Positions 6,763 through 11,878 of a stretch of 11,878 nt of DNA are shown one piece after another; positions within the stretch are counted from its first letter, which is position 1; every line of letters begins with the position of its first letter. A program made the translations under genes and the position numbers. This DNA comes from Parcubacteria group bacterium GW2011_GWB1_37_13 (GTDB lineage: Bacteria > Patescibacteriota > Minisyncoccia > Phycocordibacterales > UBA9973), in the NCBI GenBank assembly GCA_000990145.1, contig LBSW01000029.1, positions 1 to 11,878 of the forward strand, read 5' to 3'. The notes beneath the pieces are model-generated. The model ran no database searches. It was not told the origin of the DNA and saw only the letters and a program-made list of their open reading frames with translations.

Positions 6763-7098
6763 ATGAAGCGAAATATTTTAAATTCTCCTCGTCTTTTGAA
6801 ATTAAAAAAAAAGAGACAAAAAATTTTTCTAAATAAAATTTTTTTATCTGTAATCTCTCTTCTTACTGTTTTTGCAGGCCTGTCTTATCTTTCCGGTTTA
6901 AAACAATTAAATATTACGGAAGTAAAAATAAATGGAAATAAGTCGATAGATTCCGAAATGGCGAAAATAATTGCGCAAAAAGAAATTACAGGAAATTATC
7001 TGTGGTTTTTTCCAAAAACAAATATTTTATTTTATCCAAAAAACAATATTAAAAATGAGCTGCAGAACGAATTTAAAATTAGAAATTTCCTTAATTGA
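6763..7098 (+). CDS. ftsQ: FtsQ/DivIB-like cell-division protein, N-terminal part (frameshifted)
   Basis: The first 111 residues of a bitopic inner-membrane division protein. The N-terminus is short, cytoplasmic and basic (MKRNILNSPRLLKLKKKRQK). One membrane segment lies at about 24-45 (IFLSVISLLTVFAGLSYL), then a POTRA-like domain with LNITEVKINGNKSIDSE (about 49-65). The frame ends at the TGA at 7096-7098, while the family's beta domain continues in the +1 frame. The switch fits the A4 tract at 7075-7078: removing one A gives EFKLEISLIEREASYMWC, which restores the pattern of an FtsQ C-terminal region. FtsQ recruits FtsB/FtsL to the divisome. The assignment rests on topology, POTRA pattern and ER-x-x-x-x-WC motif; no close identity is claimed. 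It starts five bases after serS with no visible Shine-Dalgarno sequence. Confidence 0.7.
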   Translation: MKRNILNSPRLLKLKKKRQKIFLNKIFLSVISLLTVFAGLSYLSGLKQLNITEVKINGNKSIDSEMAKIIAQKEITGNYLWFFPKTNILFYPKNNIKNELQNEFKIRNFLN

Positions 7099-7588
7099 AC
7101 GGGAAGCTTCGTATATGTGGTGCGATACTACATTGCCAGAAAGTGACGTTGCAGGACAAAAATGCTATTTTATGGATGAAAACGGCTTTATTTTTGATGA
7201 AGCGGCATATTTTTCCGGAGGGGTTTATTTTAAGTTTTATGGAAAAATATCCGTAGAAGAAAACAGCCTATCCGGAACTTATTTTGCAAAAGAAAATTTT
7301 TATAAATTTATTTTGTTTAAAAAAGTGTTGGAAAATATGAAATTGAAACCCATAGCGTTGTATCAGGAAGATAATGGAGATATTAAGTTTTTTCTTTCCA
7401 GAGAAAATTCGTCGTTTATGGGACCGGAAATAATTTTAAAAATAAATTCTGATTTTCAAAAAGTGGCGGAAAACCTGGAAACAGCGCTCAATACGGAACC
7501 CTTGCAGTCAAATTTTAAAAATAAATATTCTTCCTTGTTGTATATTGATCTTCGGTTTGGAAATAAGGTATATTACAAATTCCACTAA
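7076..7588 (+). CDS. ftsQ: FtsQ/DivIB-like protein, C-terminal beta domain (frameshifted part)
   Basis: About 170 residues continuing the preceding ORF in the +1 frame, starting near LEISLIEREASYMWCDT and running to YSSLLYIDLRFGNKVYYKF at the stop. The ER-x4-WC stretch, the later YFMDENGFIF (a D-x-x-G-x-x-F segment) and the terminal IDLRFGNKVYYKF are hallmarks of the extracytoplasmic FtsQ/DivIB domain. Joined, the two parts make about 274 residues, the usual size, although the stretch between POTRA and the ER motif looks around ten residues shorter than I would expect. An internal ATG at 6971 gives a longer overlapping frame, but its first 35 or so residues are an out-of-frame reading of the POTRA region. 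The dus gene starts three bases after this stop. Confidence 0.7.
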   Translation, partial: KLEISLIEREASYMWCDTTLPESDVAGQKCYFMDENGFIFDEAAYFSGGVYFKFYGKISVEENSLSGTYFAKENFYKFILFKKVLENMKLKPIALYQEDNGDIKFFLSRENSSFMGPEIILKINSDFQKVAENLETALNTEPLQSNFKNKYSSLLYIDLRFGNKVYYKFH

Positions 7589-7591
7589 GAT

Positions 7592-8653
7592 ATGCAGAAT
7601 TTTTGGCAAAAACTAGATAAACCATTTTTCTGTCTTGCGCCGATGTCGGATGTTACCGACATCGCTTTTCGTCATATGCTAGCGAAATATGGTAAAAATA
7701 GAGAAAACAGAAACAAAGTTGTTTTTTGGACAGAATTCGTTTCAGCTGATGGTTTGTGTAATAAATTGGGGAGAAAAAAATTATCGCATATGTTGGAATT
7801 TTCGGAATCTGAAAGACCTATTGTAGCGCAGGTTTTTGGGGCTAATGGAGATAATATGAAAAAGGCTTGCCAGTATGTTGCCAGTCTTGGTTTTGATGGA
7901 ATTGATATAAATATGGGTTGTCCAGATAAATCTGTGGTGAACCAGGGGGCCGGTGCTGGCATGATAAAAAACCCCAAGCTGGCACGAGAAATTATTCAGG
8001 CAGTTCATGCCGGAATAAAATCTGCCGGTTGTCATATTCCAGTTTCAGTTAAAACAAGAACTGGTTTTAATAAAGAAGGAATTGATACATGGATTCCAGA
8101 ACTTCTTAAAGAGGATATTTCTGCTCTAACGATTCATTTGCGTACTGCTAAAGAGTTGTCTCTGGTTCCGGCAAATTGGGATCATATTAAAAAAATAAAG
8201 GAACTTATTAAAAAAAGTGGAAAAGATATTTTGCTTATTGGTAATGGTGATGTCGTAGACATTGACGATGCTAAGAGGAAATGTGAGAAATATGGTTGTG
8301 ATGGAGTAATGATAGGTCGCGGAGTTTTTGGGAATCCGTGGCTATTCCGTAGAGGAGTTGCTTCCAAAGAGACTTGGGAGCGCGACGGCGCGAGCACGAG
8401 GAATTTTTTAGTAAAAAAATATCCGTGCTCTTTGGAAGCAACTCCTCTTAAGGAAAGATTGCAGGTAATGCTAGAACACACAAGATTTTTTGAAAAAATG
8501 CTTGGCAAACATAAAAGTTTTGACGTAATGAAAAAACATTTCAAAGCATATGTGAATGGTTTTGAGGGCGCAAAAGAACTGCGGGTTAAATTAATGGAAA
8601 CAGAAAATGCTGAACAGGTTGAGGATGTAGTTAATGATTTTCTGAAACTATAA
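7592..8653 (+). CDS. dus: tRNA-dihydrouridine synthase (FMN TIM barrel)
   Basis: The 353-residue flavoenzyme reduces uridines in the tRNA D-loop with FMN and NAD(P)H. N-terminal APMSDVTDIAFR (16-27) is the FMN-site start of the barrel. The catalytic Cys is C110 in NMGCPDKSVVNQGAGAG; KTRTG (154-158), IHLRT (181-185), IGNGDV (216-221) and IGRGVFGNPWLF (241-252) are further family motifs. The helical C-terminal domain follows (ERLQVMLEHTRFF, 288-300). Residues about 253-286 are encoded by an inserted inverted-repeat element (8351-8448) and lie between barrel and C-terminal domain, where the extra segment could be tolerated. The subfamily (DusA/B/C) cannot be fixed by eye; it looks DusB-like. It is the last gene of the serS-ftsQ-dus group. 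Confidence 0.93.
   Translation: MQNFWQKLDKPFFCLAPMSDVTDIAFRHMLAKYGKNRENRNKVVFWTEFVSADGLCNKLGRKKLSHMLEFSESERPIVAQVFGANGDNMKKACQYVASLGFDGIDINMGCPDKSVVNQGAGAGMIKNPKLAREIIQAVHAGIKSAGCHIPVSVKTRTGFNKEGIDTWIPELLKEDISALTIHLRTAKELSLVPANWDHIKKIKELIKKSGKDILLIGNGDVVDIDDAKRKCEKYGCDGVMIGRGVFGNPWLFRRGVASKETWERDGASTRNFLVKKYPCSLEATPLKERLQVMLEHTRFFEKMLGKHKSFDVMKKHFKAYVNGFEGAKELRVKLMETENAEQVEDVVNDFLKL
8351..8448. repeat. 98-bp inverted-repeat element inside dus
   Basis: Positions 8351-8371 (AGAGGAGTTGCTTCCAAAGA then G) are the exact reverse complement of 8428-8448: 21-bp arms with 56 bases between. The interior includes GCGCGACGGCGCG and a second possible stem, GAGCACG (8392-8398) with CGTGCTC (8424-8430). It encodes RGVASKE at the left and SLEATPL at the right with no stop; the opposite strand is also open. 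It lies at the hinge between the Dus barrel and its C-terminal domain, so it looks like a palindromic element inserted in frame. Confidence 0.85.
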
Positions 8654-8668
8654 AAGATCTAAAAAGTG

Positions 8669-8704
8669 TCTACGATGTTGAACATATGTAAAAGATAGTA
8701 GAAA
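8669..8704 (+). repeat. 36-nt imperfect palindromic element, copy 2
   Basis: This plus-strand sequence matches the minus-strand sequence of 634-669 in 31 of 36 positions, with an identical 17-base core at 8680-8696. The half-sites around the central CATATG agree at 13 of 17 positions, with TCTAC and GTAGA at the ends. It lies 15 bases after the dus stop, at the border with the GC-richer chorismate mutase island. Both copies face the same way relative to the neighbouring core gene (each lies downstream of rel or dus). Confidence 0.75.
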
Positions 8705-8775
8705 AGTTTAGTTTAGTTGATTTTTGATACTTTTTATGCTCATATTTAGAAAACAAACCTGGAGTAAGGGTAAAC

Positions 8776-8795
8776 CGAGCTCTTGGCGGGGCTCG
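8776..8795 (+). other. Hairpin upstream of the chorismate mutase gene
   Basis: CGAGC (8776-8780) pairs with GCTCG (8791-8795) across a ten-base loop, followed by TTCTTTAC. It could be a weak terminator of incoming transcription or a 5'-leader structure. No riboswitch class is recognised. The rest of 8654-8823 holds only the 36-nt element and AT-rich sequence that may contain the promoter. Confidence 0.35.
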
Positions 8796-8823
8796 TTCTT
8801 TACAACAGGAAAATGAATGAGTT

Positions 8824-9261
8824 ATGAATACATCAATCGCAGAAACAGTGTCTGATCCGCAGATCCAAGCTCACAAGCAAATTGCGGAGTTTCGTCAGGA
8901 AATAGACATTTGTGATGCTCAAATCGTCGATCGCCTGGCATACCGTCTTGCCTGCGTTAAAGCAATCGGAGAGATTAAGTGTGGTGCCAATATGGCCGTA
9001 CACGATCCTACCCGAGAGTCAAGCCAGTTTTCGCGCTTAGTACATCTGGCACGACTCAACAATATTCCGCCGGAGCAGGTTATTATCCCGTTCATGGCGA
9101 TAGTCCAACTGTCCAGACAGGCTCAGAATGGTGCTAGGGTGGAAGACAAATCACCGATAGTTCCCAAACTTTGCCTAATTCATAAGTGGAGAACCTGCGG
9201 TATTGAAGTGCCGGAGTCTGCTGTTCGGGTTTGTCCGACATGTCATTCTCCGCTTTTTTGA
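8824..9261 (+). CDS. AroQ-type chorismate mutase fused to a Cys/His-rich (putative zinc) tail
   Basis: The 145-residue protein has an all-helical AroQ chorismate mutase domain at about 17-102, which would convert chorismate to prephenate. Expected active-site residues are in place: R24 in FRQEID, R41 in AYRLACVKAIGEIK, K52, D61 and R64-E65 in HDPTRESS, and the Gln region RQAQ (98-101). Beyond the domain, residues 112-145 contain C117-x2-H120, C125, and C137-x2-C140-H141, a pattern resembling a small zinc ribbon; metal binding is inference. No other aromatic-pathway gene is nearby. The gene is visibly GC-richer than its neighbours (for example 32 G/C of 60 in 9001-9060), suggesting transfer or different origin. 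AGGA at 8807-8810 lies 13 bases before the ATG, rather far; a five-codon ORF (8813-8827) overlaps the start in the ATGA manner. A strong terminator follows. Confidence 0.75.
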   Translation: MNTSIAETVSDPQIQAHKQIAEFRQEIDICDAQIVDRLAYRLACVKAIGEIKCGANMAVHDPTRESSQFSRLVHLARLNNIPPEQVIIPFMAIVQLSRQAQNGARVEDKSPIVPKLCLIHKWRTCGIEVPESAVRVCPTCHSPLF

Positions 9262-9290
9262 AATCATGTTCAAAACTTTCGAATCAAATC

Positions 9291-9318
9291 GAGCCACGAA
9301 AGTGGCTCTTTCCTTTTT
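9291..9318 (+). terminator. Rho-independent terminator of the chorismate mutase gene
   Basis: GAGCCAC (9291-9297), a GAAA tetraloop (9298-9301) and GTGGCTC (9302-9308) form a 7-bp GC-rich stem followed by TTTCCTTTTT. It ends the island transcript about 30 bases after the stop codon and insulates dnaX. Confidence 0.9.
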
Positions 9319-9343
9319 ATATAATGATTTTTTATCAAAAATT

Positions 9344-9352
9344 TGCTAGAAT
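9344..9352 (+). promoter_or_regulatory. Putative extended -10 leaderless promoter of dnaX
   Basis: TGC-TAGAAT at 9344-9352 is an extended -10 element whose hexamer ends six bases before the dnaX ATG at 9359. The upstream terminator isolates dnaX from the previous gene, so it needs its own promoter. No Shine-Dalgarno sequence is present. A transcript starting seven bases past the box would begin at the ATG. Confidence 0.55.
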
Positions 9353-9358
9353 GATTTT

Positions 9359-10396
9359 ATGCACGATTTGGCACTATACCGTAAATATCGCCCTAAAAGT
9401 TTCAATGAGGTCCTAGGGCAAGATCATATTGTAAGGATTTTGGAAAGCTCCGTAGAAACAAACAAGGTCTCGCATGCTTATCTTTTTGTGGGTTCGCGGG
9501 GGACGGGCAAAACTTCTGTGGCTCGGATTTTTGCCAGCTCAATCGGGGTATCAGCAAATGATCTCTACGAGATAGATGCCGCTTCAAATAGGGGCATTGA
9601 AGATATAAAAGAATTGCGCGAAGGGGTGCGGGTTCTGCCTTTTGATTCAAAATATAAAGTTTACATCATTGACGAGGTGCATATGCTTTCTAAAGATGCA
9701 TGGGGCGCATTGTTAAAAACCTTAGAAGAACCGCCTAAACACGTTATTTTTATTCTAGCTACAACTGAATTTCATAAAGTTCCCGAAACAATTATTTCCC
9801 GTTGTCAGGTTTTCACTTTCAAAAAAGCATCGAATAATGTTTCAAAAAAAATGCTGATCGATGTAGCTAAAAAAGAAGGTTTTGATTTAGATGGAGGATC
9901 TGCCGAACTTTTAGCAATTTTAGCTGACGGATCATTCCGCGATGGATTAGGTGAACTGCAAAAAGTTTTAAATTTTTCTAAAGCAAAAAAAATTAAGAGA
10001 GAAGATGTGGAAAAAATAACTGGAGCTCCAAAGACGACTCTAGTGAATGATTTTATTTCCGCCATTGCCGAAAAGAATATAGAAAAAGGAATAAAAGCTG
10101 TGCAAACCGCCTCATTTGAAAATTTGGATATGAGATTATATTTTAAACTTATAATCATAAAATTTCGTATGGCTATAATCTTGCGTTATGCGCCGAAACT
10201 TAAAGATGAAATGGCAGGGGATTTATTGGAATCTGATTTAGAATTTTTGCAGGCTTTAGTGAAAGAAGACCGAGAAGGAGTGCTTCGTTCTCCCGCTTTG
10301 GCAGTTTTACTTGAAGCATATCAAGACATAGAAAACGCATTTATTGCCGAACTGCCCTTAGAGCTTGCCTTGATAAGGATTTTAAACAAGGAATAG
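9359..10396 (+). CDS. dnaX: DNA polymerase III clamp-loader subunit (DnaX, gamma-like short form)
   Basis: The 345-residue AAA+ ATPase loads the sliding clamp. The N-terminal RKYRPKSFNEVLGQDHIV (8-25) is the family signature. Walker A is GSRGTGKT (45-52), Walker B is IIDEVHML (103-110), the sensor-1 region is LATTE (133-137), and SRC (147-149) supplies the arginine finger. The collar domain follows to the end. The cysteine zinc module normally between Walker A and EIDAASN is missing: ARIFASSIGVSANDLYEIDAASNRG joins the flanks directly. The C-terminal tau part that contacts DnaB and polymerase alpha is also absent. From memory related CPR bacteria also lack this module, so it may be a lineage trait. 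An in-frame alternative start is not needed; an ORF beginning at 9231 is in another frame. The glycosyltransferase gene begins ten bases downstream. Confidence 0.95.
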   Translation: MHDLALYRKYRPKSFNEVLGQDHIVRILESSVETNKVSHAYLFVGSRGTGKTSVARIFASSIGVSANDLYEIDAASNRGIEDIKELREGVRVLPFDSKYKVYIIDEVHMLSKDAWGALLKTLEEPPKHVIFILATTEFHKVPETIISRCQVFTFKKASNNVSKKMLIDVAKKEGFDLDGGSAELLAILADGSFRDGLGELQKVLNFSKAKKIKREDVEKITGAPKTTLVNDFISAIAEKNIEKGIKAVQTASFENLDMRLYFKLIIIKFRMAIILRYAPKLKDEMAGDLLESDLEFLQALVKEDREGVLRSPALAVLLEAYQDIENAFIAELPLELALIRILNKE

Positions 10397-10406
10397 AATT
10401 ATATTT
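10394..10406 (+). promoter_or_regulatory. Possible -10 box of the glycosyltransferase gene
   Basis: TAGAAT at 10394-10399, which overlaps the dnaX stop codon, ends seven bases before the ATG at 10407. This repeats the geometry seen at rel, dprA, serS and dnaX. An AAGGAA at 10388-10393 is an alternative ribosome-binding site, but its 13-base spacing is long. Confidence 0.35.
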
Positions 10407-11621
10407 ATGAATATTTTATTTTTATCTGAGGACAATTCTATTTTTAATAATGGTAGTCTGAATCAGGTAAAAATTTCTGAATATGCTTCTCTTGTGAATA
10501 TGCTTTTTGTTATTGTAACTACCGGTTTTAAAAAAAAATCAATCCAAACAAAACAAATTTCCCACAACACTTGGATATATCAAACCAACTCTGCTTATAA
10601 ATTTCTGCGCGCTTGGGATATTTTTAAATTGGCGTCATTTGAAATAAAAAATAGAAATATTTTCCAAGCCGACGTAATAATCTGCGAAGGGCAATTTACA
10701 ACTGTCTTTGCCGGTTACCTTCTTTCAAAAAAATTTAAGAGGCCGCTTTATGTTTTTCTTTCCGGGAAAAGCGAAAAGAATTTTTTTGCTCCGGTCGGAC
10801 TGAAAAACTTTTTGCTCTCAAAAATTATTTGGTTTATTTTAATCAAAGCTGATTGCATTAAAGTGGATAATTTTGAAGTAAAAGAAAAGTTGCGCAAAAA
10901 ACTTGCTCTAAAAAATCACACGATCCAAGTGATTAAGCCGTTTCTTGATACGGATTTGCTGCTCGCCAGCGCTAAAACATCAGATAGCGAAGAAAGAATG
11001 GAAAATAATTTCATTAAAAGAAAATTTCCTGACTTTAAATTCACGGCGGTGGCTTTCGTGGATGATATTGAACAAGTTAAACTTGCTCTTAATATTCTTA
11101 AAAAAATAAATAAACATTTTCCGCCAATTTCGCTTGTCCTGCTTCTTTCATACAACCTGAAAAGTTCTTATGTTAATTTTTTTATAAAAAAAAGATTAAA
11201 GTTTTTTGTTCGAGTGGAAAATGTTGGCGAAGATTTATGCGAATATTTGGTCAGCGCAAATACTTTTTTTGGCATATCCGAAGGCGAAAAATATGAAGGA
11301 GTTTTGAGCAAAGCTTGCGCCGTGGGAGCGACGATTATCGCTCTCGACAGCAGTGTTTCAAAAACGCTTATCGAAGACAACACCACCGGTTTTATATGCC
11401 CCTTGTCCGATAAGCAAAAAACAATCGATTATTTTGCCGCTAAAACCTTGTTTCTTATGGAAAATCCCAGCATTGGTTCTGGTTTTAAGATGAATATAGC
11501 TATTTCTTTTAAAGAACAATTTAATAACACAAAGGAAGAATATCTAAATAAATTAAAATTAAGCTGGAAAGAATGTCTGGAAAAATACAAAAAATCTCAC
11601 CTGAAATTTTACAGATACTGA
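10407..11621 (+). CDS. GT-B glycosyltransferase, family-1/GT4-like, divergent
   Basis: The 404-residue protein starts with MNILFLSEDNSIFNNGS, the N-terminal Rossmann strand typical of GT4-like enzymes, and includes ADVIICEGQFTTVFAGYLLS (88-107), the acceptor-side fold. The C-terminal half has a strand TAVAFVDDIEQV (213-224) and the donor-site stretch SEGEKYEGVLSKACAVGATIIA (291-312) ending in IEDNTTGFICP (322-332), as in nucleotide-sugar binding domains. The usual EX7E second Glu appears to be K302, so the donor site is unusual. There is no signal peptide; residues about 134-148 are hydrophobic and may be membrane-associating. It probably adds a sugar to a surface glycan or lipid, but substrate and acceptor cannot be read. 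It starts ten bases after dnaX and is AT-rich like the core genes. Confidence 0.75.
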   Translation: MNILFLSEDNSIFNNGSLNQVKISEYASLVNMLFVIVTTGFKKKSIQTKQISHNTWIYQTNSAYKFLRAWDIFKLASFEIKNRNIFQADVIICEGQFTTVFAGYLLSKKFKRPLYVFLSGKSEKNFFAPVGLKNFLLSKIIWFILIKADCIKVDNFEVKEKLRKKLALKNHTIQVIKPFLDTDLLLASAKTSDSEERMENNFIKRKFPDFKFTAVAFVDDIEQVKLALNILKKINKHFPPISLVLLLSYNLKSSYVNFFIKKRLKFFVRVENVGEDLCEYLVSANTFFGISEGEKYEGVLSKACAVGATIIALDSSVSKTLIEDNTTGFICPLSDKQKTIDYFAAKTLFLMENPSIGSGFKMNIAISFKEQFNNTKEEYLNKLKLSWKECLEKYKKSHLKFYRY

Positions 11622-11623
11622 GA

Positions 11624-11642
11624 TTTAAATTCTTAATTTAAA
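11624..11642 (+). other. AT-only hairpin after the glycosyltransferase gene
   Basis: TTTAAATT (11624-11631), loop CTT and AATTTAAA (11635-11642) form a perfect 8-bp stem with no G or C, three bases after the stop codon. It is too weak for a standard terminator but is the only structure between this gene and the tRNA promoter. Confidence 0.3.
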
Positions 11643-11664
11643 ATATGCAAAATTAAAAAATATG

Positions 11665-11673
11665 TGATATTAT
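11665..11673 (+). promoter_or_regulatory. Extended -10 promoter of tRNA-Gln
   Basis: TGA-TATTAT at 11665-11673 is an extended -10 element ending 12 bases before the mature tRNA 5' end, suitable for a short 5' leader removed by RNase P. No good -35 is seen at 17 bases upstream. Confidence 0.5.
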
Positions 11674-11685
11674 TCGAAGTCCAAT

Positions 11686-11759
11686 TGGGAGATCGTCTAA
11701 CGGTAGGACAGCGGCCTTTGAAGCCGTGAATCTTGGTTCGATTCCAAGTCTCCCAGCCA
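11686..11759 (+). tRNA. tRNA-Gln (anticodon TTG)
   Basis: A full cloverleaf is present: acceptor stem TGGGAGA (11686-11692) with TCTCCCA (11749-11755), D-arm GTCT/GGAC with the AACGGTA loop, anticodon stem GCGGC/GCCGT around loop CTTTGAA giving anticodon TTG, a four-base variable loop, and T-arm CTTGG-TTCGATT-CCAAG. Discriminator G is followed by an encoded CCA. It reads CAA (and by wobble CAG) codons. No introns or odd bases are seen. Confidence 0.97.
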
Positions 11760-11782
11760 ACAAGGATAAGATTGAAAGGTTG

Positions 11783-11868
11783 CCTCGCGGCTTCGCCGCT
11801 CGGCATTGAATTCAGCGAGGATTTGCCAGTCATTTCTGAACGAAACCGAAACCGCTCGCTCCGCGAGC
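11783..11868. other. GC-rich structured tail after tRNA-Gln
   Basis: In otherwise gene-free sequence to the window edge, CCTCGC (11783-11788) can pair with GCGAGG (11815-11820), GCGGC-TTC-GCCGC (11787-11799) is an alternative inner hairpin, and GCTCGC-TCC-GCGAGC (11854-11868) is a tight 6-bp hairpin. No T-run follows, so these are not standard terminators. They may be the start of a repeat or structured RNA cut by the window end. Confidence 0.4.
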
Positions 11869-11878
11869 TGGGGGTTCG

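Noticed and set aside
6971-7075. Start of the second ftsQ ORF at 6971 as an independent gene
   Set aside because: Its first 35 or so residues are an out-of-frame reading of the POTRA coding region; the family similarity begins only after the A4 tract at 7075.
8182-8544. Minus-strand ORF across dus containing RGVASKE and SLEATPL
   Set aside because: It is a mirror image created by the inverted repeat in dus, not a separate gene.
634-8704. CRISPR array or insertion sequence based on the repeats
   Set aside because: There are only two copies 8 kb apart, no regular spacers, no cas genes and no transposase.
11633-11833. Minus-strand ORF of 66 codons over the tRNA
   Set aside because: It is the antisense reading of tRNA-Gln, a common false gene call.

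Overview
The window looks like a chromosomal piece of a Patescibacteria / Candidate Phyla Radiation bacterium, probably near Parcubacteria. The reasons are an AT-rich, tightly packed gene set, short versions of housekeeping proteins (a 489-residue Rel ending after its TGS domain, a 345-residue DnaX without the usual cysteine zinc module), almost no Shine-Dalgarno sequences, and palindromic repeats in and between genes. The taxonomic call is inference from gene content; no rRNA is present.

Layout. Positions 1-640 are a GC-richer island with a small HD-domain phosphohydrolase whose 5' end appears frameshifted, closed by a strong terminator. Positions 774-5468 are a minus-strand group read as dprA (DNA uptake/recombination), topA (topoisomerase I) and rel ((p)ppGpp synthetase). 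A 23-base gap with a perfect 16-bp palindrome separates dprA from a plus-strand group: serS (seryl-tRNA synthetase), ftsQ (division protein, split by a frameshift) and a tRNA-dihydrouridine synthase. Positions about 8700-9320 are a second GC-richer island with an AroQ-type chorismate mutase fused to a Cys/His-rich tail, also closed by a strong terminator. Then come dnaX, a divergent GT-B glycosyltransferase, tRNA-Gln(TTG), and a structured GC-rich tail to the window edge.

How the parts relate. The core genes serve replication, DNA processing, translation, stringent response and division. They do not form one pathway but are packed with gaps of a few bases. Five core genes have a -10-like hexamer ending 6-7 bases before the ATG, which suggests leaderless transcripts. 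The two island genes differ in base composition and have terminators. A 36-nt imperfectly palindromic sequence occurs twice, in inverted orientation, at the two borders between core block and islands.

Most notable points: (1) the paired 36-nt element at island borders; (2) two unrelated perfect inverted repeats inside the reading frames of topA and dus without breaking them, plus a third palindromic repeat carrying the topA start region, resembling in-frame palindromic elements such as those of Rickettsia; (3) a Rel whose HD domain keeps its metal ligands but has K-N in place of the catalytic E-D, close to a stand-alone HD protein with an intact HDxxED motif; (4) the repeated leaderless promoter geometry, including one palindrome that could serve two divergent genes; (5) a chorismate mutase with a putative zinc-binding tail.
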